From: Pseudomonadota bacterium
GTDB taxonomy: Bacteria > Myxococcota_A > Polyangia > GCA-2747355
NCBI GenBank assembly: GCA_016702545.1
Contig: JADJDT010000015.1
Span: 92,491 to 156,490 of the forward strand
Length of the DNA: 64,000 nucleotides
Direction: 5' to 3'
Shown: positions 35,335-45,268 of the stretch, piece by piece
How the letters are laid out: every line of letters begins with the position of its first letter
Position numbering within the stretch: position 1 is the stretch's first letter
Program-made: the position numbers and the translations under genes
The notes under the pieces: generated by a model
The model's database searches: none
What the model was told of the DNA's origin: nothing
Seen by the model: only the letters and a program-made list of their open reading frames with translations

Positions 35335-38300
35335 GTCGCCTCCGGGGTGCCGCCGTCGAGGCGTCGCACGATGACGGGCACCTCGGCCTCCACGTCGCGC
35401 AGCGACCACTGCGCCTTGAATTTGCGGAGCTTGGAGTGCGGCGGCTCCTTCTTCAGATCCGCGTCGAGCGGGTCGTGCAGCAGCGGTGGCCGAGGCTTGG
35501 CCTCGAAGGGCCCGTACTGGAGCCCGGCCTGCACCGCGGCCTTCTCCGCGGCGATCTGCTCCCAGGTGTCGAGCAGATCATCGACACGCGCGTCCATCTT
35601 CCCGCCCAGCTCCTGTCGCTCTGCGGGCTCGAGATCCTTCGTGTGGTTCTCGGCGCGCGCCCGCACTGTGGTCTTGAGCCAGCCGAGCCGAGACCGATGC
35701 AGCGCGAGATCCGCCGCGCGTGCGGCAGGGGTGAGCGCCGCCTCGCCGTGGCGGGCCAGCGAGACCACCACGGCGGCGAGCCCGCGGTCGACAGCGCGTG
35801 GGGCGAACGGCGTCACGCTGGTCGCCTCGACCGCCCGATAGAAGGTCTCGTGGTAGGCCTCGAACCGCTCGTAGTGCGAGCGGTCGCGGGGCTTGTGGAC
35901 GTTGAGCAGCGTGATGACCAATCCCGGGCGCTCTTCGTCGCGGCCGACGCGGCTCGTGGCCTGGATGTACTCGGCCGAGGTCTTCGGCTGACCGAGCACC
36001 ACCATCAAGCCAAGGCGGGTGATGTCGAGACCGACGGAGATCATGTTCGTCGCGAGCGCGACGTCGACCCGGCCATCTTCTGCAAAAGGGAGCGCGAGGC
36101 GACGCTTCGCCTGCGCGACGCGGTTGGTCGGCTCGCGCGAGGTGAGCTCGATCGCGTCGAACTGGATCGTGCGGTCCACGAACGGGCATTCAGCCTCGGC
36201 CACCCTTCGATGCCGGAAGTAGCCCTGGAGGCGGCTGCGCACCTCGTCCTCGACAATGCGGCGGCTCCCACCAAGCTCGCGCAGGGCGTTGAAGTACCCA
36301 AGGAGCGTCATGTAAGGGTCGGCGGGATTCGTCGCGTTGGCGGCGCCACCGGCCGCGTCGTAGTGCTTCTTCCCGGCCGAGAGCAGCGCCAGGTAGGTGC
36401 GCAGCAGGACGACCTTCAAGCTGCGCCCCTGGGCTGCCACGCCGACGTAGAGCCGAGGGTGCTTCACGGAAACGCTCACGGTGTGCGCGAAGAACGAGTC
36501 GCGCCGATCGGGACCAGGCGGCGGGAACACGTCCACCTGCGAGCGATTGAAGAGCGCGCGAACCTGGGCCTCGGCGCGCCGCACCGTCGCCGTGGACGCC
36601 ACGATCTTCGGCAGCACGGTCTTGCCAGCGACCTCGCGGCGACAGAGGGCCTCGACGGCGGTCTCGTACAAGCCGACCATCGTGCCGAGCGGCCCGCTGA
36701 TGAGGTGCAGCTCGTCCTGGATGATGAGGTCGGGCGGCAAGAACGGCCGCGGCAGCTTGCTGCCGCCCGCACCGTCGCCCGGCCCGTAGAAGCCGCCGCC
36801 GTCGAACCGCTCGACCTTTCCGAAGAGCTTGCCCGGGGTCGAGAGCCAGGGCAGCGACGCGAGCTTGTCGACCGTGGCGATGATGAAGCACGGCAGGCGT
36901 CGGTAGAGCGGCTCGTCCACCGCGACGATTGGGAGCGGGTTGTCGCGCGTGAACGCGCAGTCCTCGTTCGCGCAGGTGATGCGCAGATCGGTCGGCTGAT
37001 CCGTCGTGGGAATGAGGCGGAACGAGGTGGCCTCGAATTTGGTGCCGCACCAAGGGCAGTTCTCGATAGGGATGGGCGCAGGCTTGTACTTGCTGTCGCC
37101 TTGAAAAGCGATGGTCCGCGCGCGCGCCGAGCTGCGGTCGTTGTCGCCCTTCTTGCCCATCCGGTTCGGGGTCGCTTTGCGGCCGACCCAGAGGCCGATC
37201 TCGAAGGGCCACTTGCCGAGCTTCTCGACGTCCTTCTCGCGCTCGAGCTCGAGGGCGCAGATGAGCGTCGCCGCGCGGCCGAGCTGGTCCAGCGTGAGGA
37301 GGCGCAGCGTGTAGCGCATCAGGACGCTGACGCCCGACGAACTCACGCTCGGATCGCGCAGCCTGCGGAGCGCGAGCGTGAACGCTGCGAGCCCCAGGTA
37401 GGCCTCGGTCTTGCCGCCGCCGGTGGGGAAGAAGAGCAGGTCGAGGACCTCGCGCTCGGGGTCGGTGGGCTTCGCGATACCGCGAAGGTTCATCAGCACG
37501 AAGGCGAGCTGGAACGGGCGCCACGTCGGCGCGCTCACCTGGTCGGGTCTCCATCCCTTGAGCTGCGCCGTTCGCTGACGCGCCGCCGCCGCCGCCATCG
37601 TGCGGTTCGCGATCTGGAAGGCCTCGAGCACGAGCGGGTCCTCGAGCTCGACGAGCCCCTGGGCGATGCGCTGCCGCGCGAGCTCGCAGCGATCGAGGAG
37701 ATCCTTCGCGACCTCAGCGCGCCGCTGCTGAGTCGGCGCAGCCGCGCGCTGCCTGGCGATCCAGGCGCCGTACTCCGTGCCGAACGCGCCGAGTGCGGCC
37801 TTCGCCTCGGCTGCCGTCTTCACGGCCGCGAGCTTCTCCATCGAGAGCTCGACGCCTGCGATGCTGGTGGGGTCGACCTTCTCCACGGCCGCGACGGGGA
37901 TCCACGTGCTGCGAACCTCGTGGCACACGCCGCCTTCGATGATCGCGTCGGTCGAGACGCCATGACCCACGGAGAACTCGAAGGCGTCGCGGTACTGGAG
38001 ATCGGCGATGCGCTCGTCGGCGTCGTCATCGACCAGGCCGCGGAGATTCGGTCGCGCGACGAAGCCCTCCTTAAGCTTCAGGATCAGCTGGGCCTGAAAG
38101 AGGTGCCCCTCGTCGACTCGCTCTTCGCCCTCGGGGTCACGCTCGTTCACGACGAACACGGAGACAGCGCGCGTGCCCGCGGGTAGCTCGTTTCCCTTGG
38201 GGCCGAGGTTGCTCACGTCGCGAGCCGACACGTAGAGGCACACGCCCCTGCTGTCGGGCAGCTCGGTGCGACCGAGCCCTTTCGGGGGAAGCGAGACGTC

Positions 38301-38735
38301 GACGGTGTGCCTGCGCTGCGTGCGCTGCCACGCCTTGCGGTCGGGGTGCTCGGGATCCTCCGTCGACACCTTGGTGTAGTCGCCCCACAGCACCTCGGCC
38401 GAGAGCGTCTTCACGCCCTTGGGCACGAGCACGCTGATGCCGAGCGACGATGGCAGGAAGACCTTGCGCGCAGGGGCCTTGTCGGGCTCCACGTCGTCGT
38501 CACCCGTGCCCTCGTCGGAGCCCACGACCGCGTCGAGGACCTCCTCGGATTCGGGGTCGTGCCGCTGCGACTCGGGGGCCTCGGTGGGGACGAGGAAGCC
38601 CGTGAGGTACCAGCGAGACGGAGGCTCACTCTCCCACAGGCGCTCCGCCTCGAGCGCGTGGCCAGGGCCGGGCCCGACCAAGTCGAGCTGCAGGGTGTCG
38701 ATGAGCTTCTGCCGGATCTCTGCGGAGGTCGTCAT
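35331..38735 (-). CDS. drmA: DISARM helicase DrmA
   Basis: A 1134-residue superfamily 2 helicase, the core DISARM component. Walker A is in LLFFPTGGGKTEAYLGLAAF, the Walker B box is QDELHLISGPLGTMVGL, motif III-like ATVRRAEAQVRALF follows, and the C-terminal RecA lobe shows ATNMISVGLDITRLGLMVVL and QATSRVGRDEERPG, all typical of DrmA. An N-terminal domain of ~300 residues precedes the motor. Cysteines in NCPWCGTKF and ITCANEDCAF look like a zinc ribbon. In described systems DrmA with DrmB binds DNA 5' overhangs and is activated by phage DNA. Starts at ATG 38735 and ends with a GTGA overlap into drmB. Intact across its full length, unlike several neighbours. Confidence 0.93.
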   Translation of the reverse strand: MTTSAEIRQKLIDTLQLDLVGPGPGHALEAERLWESEPPSRWYLTGFLVPTEAPESQRHDPESEEVLDAVVGSDEGTGDDDVEPDKAPARKVFLPSSLGISVLVPKGVKTLSAEVLWGDYTKVSTEDPEHPDRKAWQRTQRRHTVDVSLPPKGLGRTELPDSRGVCLYVSARDVSNLGPKGNELPAGTRAVSVFVVNERDPEGEERVDEGHLFQAQLILKLKEGFVARPNLRGLVDDDADERIADLQYRDAFEFSVGHGVSTDAIIEGGVCHEVRSTWIPVAAVEKVDPTSIAGVELSMEKLAAVKTAAEAKAALGAFGTEYGAWIARQRAAAPTQQRRAEVAKDLLDRCELARQRIAQGLVELEDPLVLEAFQIANRTMAAAAARQRTAQLKGWRPDQVSAPTWRPFQLAFVLMNLRGIAKPTDPEREVLDLLFFPTGGGKTEAYLGLAAFTLALRRLRDPSVSSSGVSVLMRYTLRLLTLDQLGRAATLICALELEREKDVEKLGKWPFEIGLWVGRKATPNRMGKKGDNDRSSARARTIAFQGDSKYKPAPIPIENCPWCGTKFEATSFRLIPTTDQPTDLRITCANEDCAFTRDNPLPIVAVDEPLYRRLPCFIIATVDKLASLPWLSTPGKLFGKVERFDGGGFYGPGDGAGGSKLPRPFLPPDLIIQDELHLISGPLGTMVGLYETAVEALCRREVAGKTVLPKIVASTATVRRAEAQVRALFNRSQVDVFPPPGPDRRDSFFAHTVSVSVKHPRLYVGVAAQGRSLKVVLLRTYLALLSAGKKHYDAAGGAANATNPADPYMTLLGYFNALRELGGSRRIVEDEVRSRLQGYFRHRRVAEAECPFVDRTIQFDAIELTSREPTNRVAQAKRRLALPFAEDGRVDVALATNMISVGLDITRLGLMVVLGQPKTSAEYIQATSRVGRDEERPGLVITLLNVHKPRDRSHYERFEAYHETFYRAVEATSVTPFAPRAVDRGLAAVVVSLARHGEAALTPAARAADLALHRSRLGWLKTTVRARAENHTKDLEPAERQELGGKMDARVDDLLDTWEQIAAEKAAVQAGLQYGPFEAKPRPPLLHDPLDADLKKEPPHSKLRKFKAQWSLRDVEAEVPVIVRRLDGGTPEAT

Positions 38736-38784
38736 CGCAAAGTGCCCTCGGTATGCGGAGCGGATTCGATGGTCGAACAGGGCC

Positions 38785-39679
38785 TCAGCATGACCACCCC
38801 GCATCCGTCACGGCCGCCTGCTTGGCGGATGGCACATGGTGCAGGTGGCCTGGGTTCCCCTCCGTCGAAGGCGCAGCGAATTCGACAACGTTGATCTGGG
38901 CGACACCGATCGCCTGTTGCGCCGCCGCGTTGTGGATGAAGACGTCCCAGTGGTACCCGGCACCGCCATTGATGTTCGGGCGAGCCCACCCGTTGTCGTG
39001 GGCATCGACCCAGGCGTGGCCTAGATGCAACGGTGCGGAATGCAGTGATCGATCCCTTCCACCACTGGTTGGGGACGCAAAAGGGATAGCGGGCTCCGTC
39101 CGCCACCGTCGGCAAGCGCCAGTCGAAGCGCGCCGTCCAGGGCTCGCGGAGGTTGCGCGGGTGGTACACGCACAACACCTGGCGAGGGCCAACGCCGCTC
39201 GGCTGCACATGCAGCACCCAGCGCGTGTTCTCGTGGAGTGTGGAGTTCCCCGCGGTGTGGATGACGAGGTTCCGCCCGTTCATTCGACGGCAGAACATGA
39301 CGACCTGTTGGCCACTCGAAACAGCCCGAATCACCGCGAGGGCCATCCTGTCGGTCCACGGTAGCTGGAGGTGGGGGCCACCGAATAGCACGGTGAATCC
39401 TCGACGCCATGCGACGCCCGCGTTCGCCGACAGCGCGGCGATGTGCGCGTCCGACGACGGGGCAGCGCGTCGGACCGCTTGGAGCGTTCGTTTCGCCTCG
39501 GCCGAAAGCTGACTCTCGAGGGCGCTTCCAATCTCGCTCCACAGCGCGGGCCAATACTCGCGGAGCGGCGTTAGCTCGATGTTGTGCTCGCGACACGCGC
39601 GCAGAACGACCTCGAGATCGCTCACCACCTCGGCTTCGGCGCGAGCGAGGAACAGCGTGGGGTCGAGGAGGCCGATCAT
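38785..39679 (-). CDS. Unknown partner of the island ATPase, frameshifted
   Basis: Starts at ATG 39679 overlapping the ATPase stop (ATGA). The N-terminal part reads MIGLLDPTLFLARAEAEVVS, DLEVVLRACREHNIELTPLR, then FTVLFGGPHLQLPWTDRMAL and VPNQWWKGS. Near 39045 the protein-like signal moves by one base (net +1): the continuation is HLGHAWVDAHDNGWARPNIN, GGAGYHWDVFIHNAAAQQAI, ending AAVTDAGWSC at 38785. The nominal frame instead runs to 38732 as low-complexity Arg/Pro sequence. Joined length ~297 residues. The HWDVF and GWARPNINGG motifs look conserved but I do not recognise the family; by position it may be the effector or cofactor of the ATPase. No membrane segment. Confidence 0.6.
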
Positions 39680-41247
39680 GGCGCTTCGTCCCTCTCGGGT
39701 TCGTCGTTGTCGTTCCAGTCCACGTTCCCGGTGGAGGCGTCGTTTTTCGTCTTGTCGAGCTTCGCGTAGTAGATGGCGCTCTCTTCGTCGGTCGCTTCAT
39801 CCATGAAGTCGGCGGGCCACACCTCGCCGACGCCACCCTCCGCGGTCAGGTGGCTCGACGTCACGGTGGAGAGCCCGGCCGCATCCTGCTCTACGCTGAG
39901 CACCACGACGTTGCCGAGAAGCCACTGCTCTAGCTCGGATCCCTTGCCAGCGCGCGCAACCAAGCCGCGCAGCCGCCGCACGAGATGGTCGCTGTGCGTC
40001 TCGACAATGAGCCTGCGATTCGTCATCGCGAGGCTCACCAGCCAATGCGCAAGCTGGCTCGCGACCTTGGGGTGAAGATGCGCCTCAGGCTCCTCGAGAG
40101 CGATATGCGTGTAGCCGGGACAGCGCGCCGCGTAGGTCGCGACCGGCGTGCTGCCGGCCTGCCCGTCGAAGTGCAGCGGGTCTGCGATGAGGCCGAGCTC
40201 GATGAGCGGCAGGAGGTAGCCAAGCCCACGACCCACATGCGACAGGCTGGCGCTCCCAAAGAGTACACGGAACCCGACTTCGTGAATTTCCTCGACCCTG
40301 AGCGGCGCACTGATCCCAAGTGCGGCAAGCGTCTCGTTCACGGCCTCGACCAGGGGCACAGCCTGCACCTCGGAGGGGAGGCTCGGCGCTGCGACCTGCA
40401 GCGGCCGCGCGAAGTGGACGAGGTCCTTCTGCCGCCGGTGCAGGAGTTGGGCTGCAAGCTCCCCGGATACGCCGATCTCGTTCGGAGCCGTGGTGGCTAT
40501 CTTGAATAGGCTCGGCGGCGGCTGGCGCGTCGAGCCCAGGTATTGGAGGCCGCTGAGGATCGACTTCAATGCCTGCAGGGGCTGTGCGAACAGAAATAGG
40601 AAGCCGTTGCGATAGGCGCGCTGCTTGTCGCGCGGACCGGGGCTGCCGGTGATGTTCACGTACGGGATGAAGTGCTCGACCTCGGCGACCAACTTCGGCG
40701 CGCTCTGATCCGCCCACGTCACGCTGGGCTCCTCGTGGGGACGGATCACCACGGAGACCGGCTCGGGCGTGATTGCGTCGAGAGTGAGCTGTGAGATACG
40801 TGCGCTCCCTGCGACCTCCTCAGTATCGATGCGCAGCCGTGTTCGAACGGCACGCTGCCCCGTTGCAGAACCGAGCCAGTTCAAGGTGTGTTTCGCAAGG
40901 TTGGCTCGATCAGGGTTGCGCGCCTCCGCCACGGCCTCGTCGATGTCGACCTCTGACTCCCACTCGACCTCGATCGACGGGCCGACGATCCTTCCGTTCG
41001 CAGGCGGCCAGCCGGAGGTCAGCTCGCGCAACGACAGCGCGTCGACGAGTCCGTCGAGGCGAAGGGGAACCTCGGGGCGCACCTCGGCGAGGGTCTGCTT
41101 CAATAGCAGCAGCGCCTGAATTAGGGTGCTCTTGCCGGAGTTGTTACGTCCCAGAACGATCGTGAGCGGCGCGAGCTCCACGCGCGTCGGGGCCGAGTAC
41201 GACTTGAAACGCTCCACGGAGATCGCGACGAGTTTGCCCTTCTTCAT
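39676..41247 (-). CDS. AAA15/RecF-OLD-type ATPase (DUF3696-like) inside the DISARM operon
   Basis: A 523-residue ABC-type ATPase. Walker A is IVLGRNNSGKSTLIQALLLL right after an SMC-like N-terminus (VERFKSYSAPTRVELAPLTI); the ABC signature region is SLSHVGRGLGYLLPLIEL; Walker B is IALEEPEAHLHPKVASQLAH; and a His loop is in LIVETHSDHLVRRLRGL. A C-terminal acidic region (FMDEATDEESAIYYAKL) resembles the DUF3696 tail of AAA15 ATPases. No TOPRIM nuclease domain is visible, so it is not a full OLD nuclease. Such ATPases act with a separate effector in several defence systems; the overlapping downstream gene is the natural candidate. Its start overlaps the true end of drmMI by 4 bp (ATGA), placing it in the DISARM operon. 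Confidence 0.87.
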   Translation of the reverse strand: MKKGKLVAISVERFKSYSAPTRVELAPLTIVLGRNNSGKSTLIQALLLLKQTLAEVRPEVPLRLDGLVDALSLRELTSGWPPANGRIVGPSIEVEWESEVDIDEAVAEARNPDRANLAKHTLNWLGSATGQRAVRTRLRIDTEEVAGSARISQLTLDAITPEPVSVVIRPHEEPSVTWADQSAPKLVAEVEHFIPYVNITGSPGPRDKQRAYRNGFLFLFAQPLQALKSILSGLQYLGSTRQPPPSLFKIATTAPNEIGVSGELAAQLLHRRQKDLVHFARPLQVAAPSLPSEVQAVPLVEAVNETLAALGISAPLRVEEIHEVGFRVLFGSASLSHVGRGLGYLLPLIELGLIADPLHFDGQAGSTPVATYAARCPGYTHIALEEPEAHLHPKVASQLAHWLVSLAMTNRRLIVETHSDHLVRRLRGLVARAGKGSELEQWLLGNVVVLSVEQDAAGLSTVTSSHLTAEGGVGEVWPADFMDEATDEESAIYYAKLDKTKNDASTGNVDWNDNDEPERDEAP

Positions 41248-42950
41248 TTGGTCTCCTTGTCGCCAAACAGGCCGCCCTGGCCGGCAGGCGTGGGCTTCTT
41301 GGCCCTTCCGCGCCCGCGAGGCTTCTTGCCGGGGGCGGGCGGCGTTCCTTGCCCACCAGGCGGCGGTGGGCCGGCTTGTTCCTTCGCGCGCCGGGCGTTC
41401 AGCTCGAGGAGACGGGCGAGGACCTCATCGCGCACATCGTCTGGCCAGCGGTAGCGCCACGGCTTCTTCTTTGCGGCGTCCACCGGAGGACTCTGCGTCG
41501 TCGTCCTCCTCGTAGTCGAGGAGGAACTCGCAGGTCGGCTGGATGTCGCTCCATCCGGTACGCGTCGAGGACGGCCCGGTCCATGGCGGCGTGAAGGTCG
41601 CGGAGCTTGATGATGTCCGCGTTCGTCTCGACGGGGTCATGGAAGCAGTTATAGGTCTTGGTCAGGCCCTCGTTGTTGCGAAGCATCAGCGCAGCGCGGA
41701 ACTCGTAGTAAGCCTTGCCGCTAGATTCGATATCAGGACGAGTCTCGTATCTTATGGGAAAGGGGAAGGTTTCGAAACAGTCAGATGGCGTGTAGACTGG
41801 ATCGTCCTTCATCGTCGAGCCAAAGAACAGCGCCCACGCTTCGTGCAGTCGCGATTGAAGGGTGGCGAATGTCGCGTAGTCGTCGAAGGCGAAGACGATG
41901 AGCTTCTGGTCAAATACTTGGTCATTGGCCGCAAAAGTGAAACTCCGGTACTTGCTTGTCTGGGACGCCACGAGCAGGCGGTTCATGTGCTTGGTTCGTT
42001 CGTACAAGGCTGGCGTGTCGCGTCCCCACTGCCACCAGTACTTCTTTCGGCGGCGCCCGTCAGCGTTGTCACTTGCCCTCTCGCGTTCCGGGCGAACCTT
42101 CGCTTCTACGATAGCCAGCAGATCCGGCCACATCCGGGCCTCCGACAGTTCGAGCGTGCCGAAACTGATGACGAACCTTCGTGCGGTGTGCGTAGGACTG
42201 TCGTTTACGCTCTCGCCCCCGAGGTAGGGAAAAATCATCTCCCCATTCCTTGGGTTGGCGAGCCTCAGCCGCTCAAGCTCCGCTAGTGGGGTAGCTGGCG
42301 GGTTGTCGTTTTCAAAGACAAATCCAAGCCCAAGCACCACCGCGCCCTTGAAGCTCTGATCCTGGTTCGAGAGCAGGCAGGTGGGGTCGTCGTGACCTCC
42401 GCGAGGAAAGAGGAAGGCAGTAATCCGTTCAACGGAGCACCCGTCCAGCATGCATGCAGGCCTGCGCTCGCGCGCCACATGAACGACGCTGACGACCACG
42501 GCCGCCCTCCCCGGCCAGCGGATTCGCTTCCGCGCCGCGTAGATGTTGCCGCCATGCTTACAGATCCACCGCAACCCGGTGCTTCGGGTATCACCTTGCC
42601 GGATGGTGTTTGTCGCGACCAGACCAAGAGTTCCCCCGCTTCGCAGCCGAGTGAAGGCACGCCGAAAGAAGTGCGCGACGAGGTCGGCGTTTCCGTGACT
42701 CTCCTCGTGGACCGTTTGCAGCCAGGGGAGAAATGCGGGACGATGCCAGTGAGCCGTAGTGTTCTTTCCGGCGAATGGCGGGTTCCCGACAAGCGCGTCA
42801 AAGCCGCTTTGGTCGCCGTTGAACACCTCAGGAAACTCAACGTCCCAGTGAAAACACGGCACCGGCTTCTCGCCGGTTCGAAGCTCTTCGACCAAGCCAT
42901 GCACCTCGACAGCCGACTCCCGCTCCGAACGCAATTGCTCAATCTTGGGT
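41244..42950 (-). CDS. drmMI: DISARM adenine methylase DrmMI, C-terminal part (two further frameshifts)
   Basis: Continuation of drmMI. FHWDVEFPEVFNGDQSGFDA and LVGNPPFAGKNT contain the N6-adenine methylase motif IV (NPPF); the target-recognition-like domain follows (FVISFGTLELSEARMWPDLL, TFPFPIRYETRPDIESSG). Near 41560 the sense moves by one base from AVLDAYRMERH to AYGWSDIQPTCEFLLDYEED, and near 41487 again to DAAKKKPWRYRWPDDVRDEV, which runs to the stop at 41244 overlapping the ATPase start. Together the three single-base insertions add exactly one codon, so start-to-stop is 4014 bp, about 1337 residues, the normal size for DrmMI. As sequenced the protein would be broken. Confidence 0.8.
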
Positions 42951-45257
42951 CTCCCACCGCGCTCGCGCCTCTTCCCGTGCCTTCGGCTTCTCCTCGGAGA
43001 AGAAGCTCGCCACCACCGCATCCCCCACCATCCGCACCTTCGCGAGCGCGTCGTCCGCGTCCCGCAAGAGCTGCCGCTTCTCGCGAACGTCGTCCGAGTT
43101 GGCGAGGTCCGGGATCTTCGCTCGCAGCGCCATGGCCTCGGCAATCGCCTTGTCCACGAACGTGCGGATCACCGGGATCTGCTTCTCGGGCGCCCAGTGG
43201 AAGCTCGCGATCTGCTCGCGCGTGAGCCCAACCAACGAGTCACCGTGGCGGATCGAGTGGTCGAGGAACGTGAACGCGTGGTCGCGCGCCAGCGTGGCGA
43301 GCCAGAGCGAGAGCTTGCCGAGGTCGACCGCGAAGGGGTTCTTGTCGACGCCATAGAGGCAGTGCTGCGCGACCTGCCGCTGCGCGTAGAGCAGCACGTC
43401 CTCGTCGGGCGGGATGTCGGTCGGGCGCCCGTGAACGTCGTAGGCCTTCACCAGCTGCTCGGCGAGCTGGCGGCAGGCCTCGACCAGAAACGCGCCCGAG
43501 CCCATCGCGGGGTCGCAGACCTTCAGCGCAAGCAGCTGCTCGGGCTTCGGGCTCGCGCCGAGGTCCTCGAGGATCGGCCGCAGCGTCGTGCGCACGATGG
43601 GCTCGGTCAGCTCGCGCGGCGTGTAGTGCGAGCCCGAGCGGCGTCGTTCGTCGGTGGGCTGCAGGTAGAGCCCGCCCGCGGGCACCGTGCGCGGCGTGAG
43701 CGGCGAGATGCGCCGGCTCAGCGCGGCGACGAGATCGTCGACGGCGGCCGCGTCCTTCAGCGCCTCGGAGGCCTTGCCCGTCAACTCGACGCTCGCCGTC
43801 TCCTTGAGGAGCTTCTCGCGCTCCGCGCCCTTCTTCGCGAGCAGCGTCTCGAGCCCGACGACCACGTGCTCTTTGCCGACGCCGATGGAGGTCTCGACGG
43901 CGCGCTCGAGGCGGAAGCCCATCATGTTCTCGTAGACCGAGCCGATCTGCTCCACGTCGAGCGCGCGGTACGAGAGCCGGTCGCTGTCGAGCAGCAGCAG
44001 CTTCTCGAGCACCCGCAGCACCACGCCGTCGGGCACCTTGGGCACTTCCACTGGGGCGCCCATCACGCGGTTGATGCGAAGGGGGCGGCCCTCGAGGAAG
44101 GCCCAGCCGTCGGGATCGAAGAGGTGCCCGTAACGCGGGGGCAGGCGCAGGTCACCGCCCCAACCCGATCGACACCGCGCGCCGTCGTGCACCATGCGGA
44201 ATAGCACGAGCAGGCGTGACCACGCGCCGTAGCGCTGGTCCATCGTGTCGGGGAAGCGGCCGGCGTCGATGCGCAGCTTGTCGAAGAGACCGACCAGCGA
44301 GTAGTTCCGCACGTAGGCCGCGGACGACGAGAGCAGGCCCCGCTCCTCGGCGTAGAGGATGAACACGAGCCGGAGCAGCACCGCGAGGAGGCCGCCGTAG
44401 ACGTGGTCCGGATCCTCGCGCACGGTCGCGTCGAGCAGCCCGCCCTTGGCGGCCTCATTCGCCGACTGGAACCCGCACAGGAGCTCGTTCAACGCCTCAA
44501 GCACCTGCCCCGCGAGCTTCGTCGAGACGACGTTCTGGTACTTGCGGCTCTCCTTGAGGAGGTGCGGCAGTCGCTGGTCACGCGGCAGCGCGAAGAGGCG
44601 CGCGGAGCCAAGCAGCATGCAGAGCGCCGAGAGCATGTCGCGGTCGAGCGCGGTGACCAGGCGATGCACCGGCCAGGTGACGTGCCCCGACGACTCACCG
44701 CGCGGCGCGTAGACGAGCCGGAAAAACCGCCCGTTCGCGAGGATGCCGATCGGCACGCCGGTCTCGCGGAGCAGACGCTCGAGCCGGATCTGCGGGCTCG
44801 CGTGCCACTTCTTCGTCTCCTCGGCGGGTGGCTCGTCGAACGAGGCGCCGTCGGCGAGCTCCTGGACGAGGATCATCCACTCGGCGTCGTCTTCCTTGAC
44901 GGCGGGGACGGCGAAGGTGGGGCGGAGCGTCTCGCCGAACTCCGGCAGCACCAGCTCGAGCGACTCGGGCAGCGCGGGGCCGCTCGGACTGCCCGCGAGC
45001 TTGCTCGGCTTCCAACCGAGCACCTGCGTCGCGAGAGCCTCGAAGCTGAGCGGGAGCGGCGGGCGCTCCACCGATTTCTTCTCGTCCTTCGGAGCGGGCG
45101 GCGTGATGAGCGCGAGCAGCGCCTGCTGCTCCTTCAGGATGTTCTTGTCCGGGAAAGCCTGCGCGGCGAGCAGGGCCGGCGGAGACACGACGAGGCCAAC
45201 GGGCTGCAGCAGCCCGATCCAGTCGCGATGCACTCGCAGCTCGTGGTCAGTCGGCAT
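42939..45257 (-). CDS. drmMI: DISARM adenine methylase DrmMI, N-terminal part
   Basis: First 772 residues of an Eco57I/PglX-like N6-adenine DNA methyltransferase, from ATG 45257 (11 bp after drmD; GGTGAGG upstream). The SAM-binding motif I is VCDPAMGSGAFLVEACRQLA; before it are the N-terminal REase-like/coupling region (SYRALDVEQIGSVYENMMGF) and RRSGSHYTPRELTEPIVRTT. In DISARM the methylase marks self DNA so that the restriction complex spares it. The frame ends at 42939 after ARARWETQD, but the sense continues in another frame (RPKIEQLRSERESAVEVHGL), so one extra base near 42950 splits the gene. The catalytic NPPF motif lies in the downstream part, so this fragment alone would not be active. 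Confidence 0.87.
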   Translation of the reverse strand: MPTDHELRVHRDWIGLLQPVGLVVSPPALLAAQAFPDKNILKEQQALLALITPPAPKDEKKSVERPPLPLSFEALATQVLGWKPSKLAGSPSGPALPESLELVLPEFGETLRPTFAVPAVKEDDAEWMILVQELADGASFDEPPAEETKKWHASPQIRLERLLRETGVPIGILANGRFFRLVYAPRGESSGHVTWPVHRLVTALDRDMLSALCMLLGSARLFALPRDQRLPHLLKESRKYQNVVSTKLAGQVLEALNELLCGFQSANEAAKGGLLDATVREDPDHVYGGLLAVLLRLVFILYAEERGLLSSSAAYVRNYSLVGLFDKLRIDAGRFPDTMDQRYGAWSRLLVLFRMVHDGARCRSGWGGDLRLPPRYGHLFDPDGWAFLEGRPLRINRVMGAPVEVPKVPDGVVLRVLEKLLLLDSDRLSYRALDVEQIGSVYENMMGFRLERAVETSIGVGKEHVVVGLETLLAKKGAEREKLLKETASVELTGKASEALKDAAAVDDLVAALSRRISPLTPRTVPAGGLYLQPTDERRRSGSHYTPRELTEPIVRTTLRPILEDLGASPKPEQLLALKVCDPAMGSGAFLVEACRQLAEQLVKAYDVHGRPTDIPPDEDVLLYAQRQVAQHCLYGVDKNPFAVDLGKLSLWLATLARDHAFTFLDHSIRHGDSLVGLTREQIASFHWAPEKQIPVIRTFVDKAIAEAMALRAKIPDLANSDDVREKRQLLRDADDALAKVRMVGDAVVASFFSEEKPKAREEARARWETQD

Positions 45258-45268
45258 CGTTCACAGCC

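Noticed and set aside
38732..39040. Partner-gene frame ending at 38732 with an ATGA overlap to drmA
   Set aside because: The overlap is attractive, but the amino-acid sequence there is low-complexity; the other frame ending at 38785 is protein-like.
39676..41247. Complete OLD nuclease or Septu PtuA
   Set aside because: No TOPRIM domain in the protein and no HNH partner next to it.
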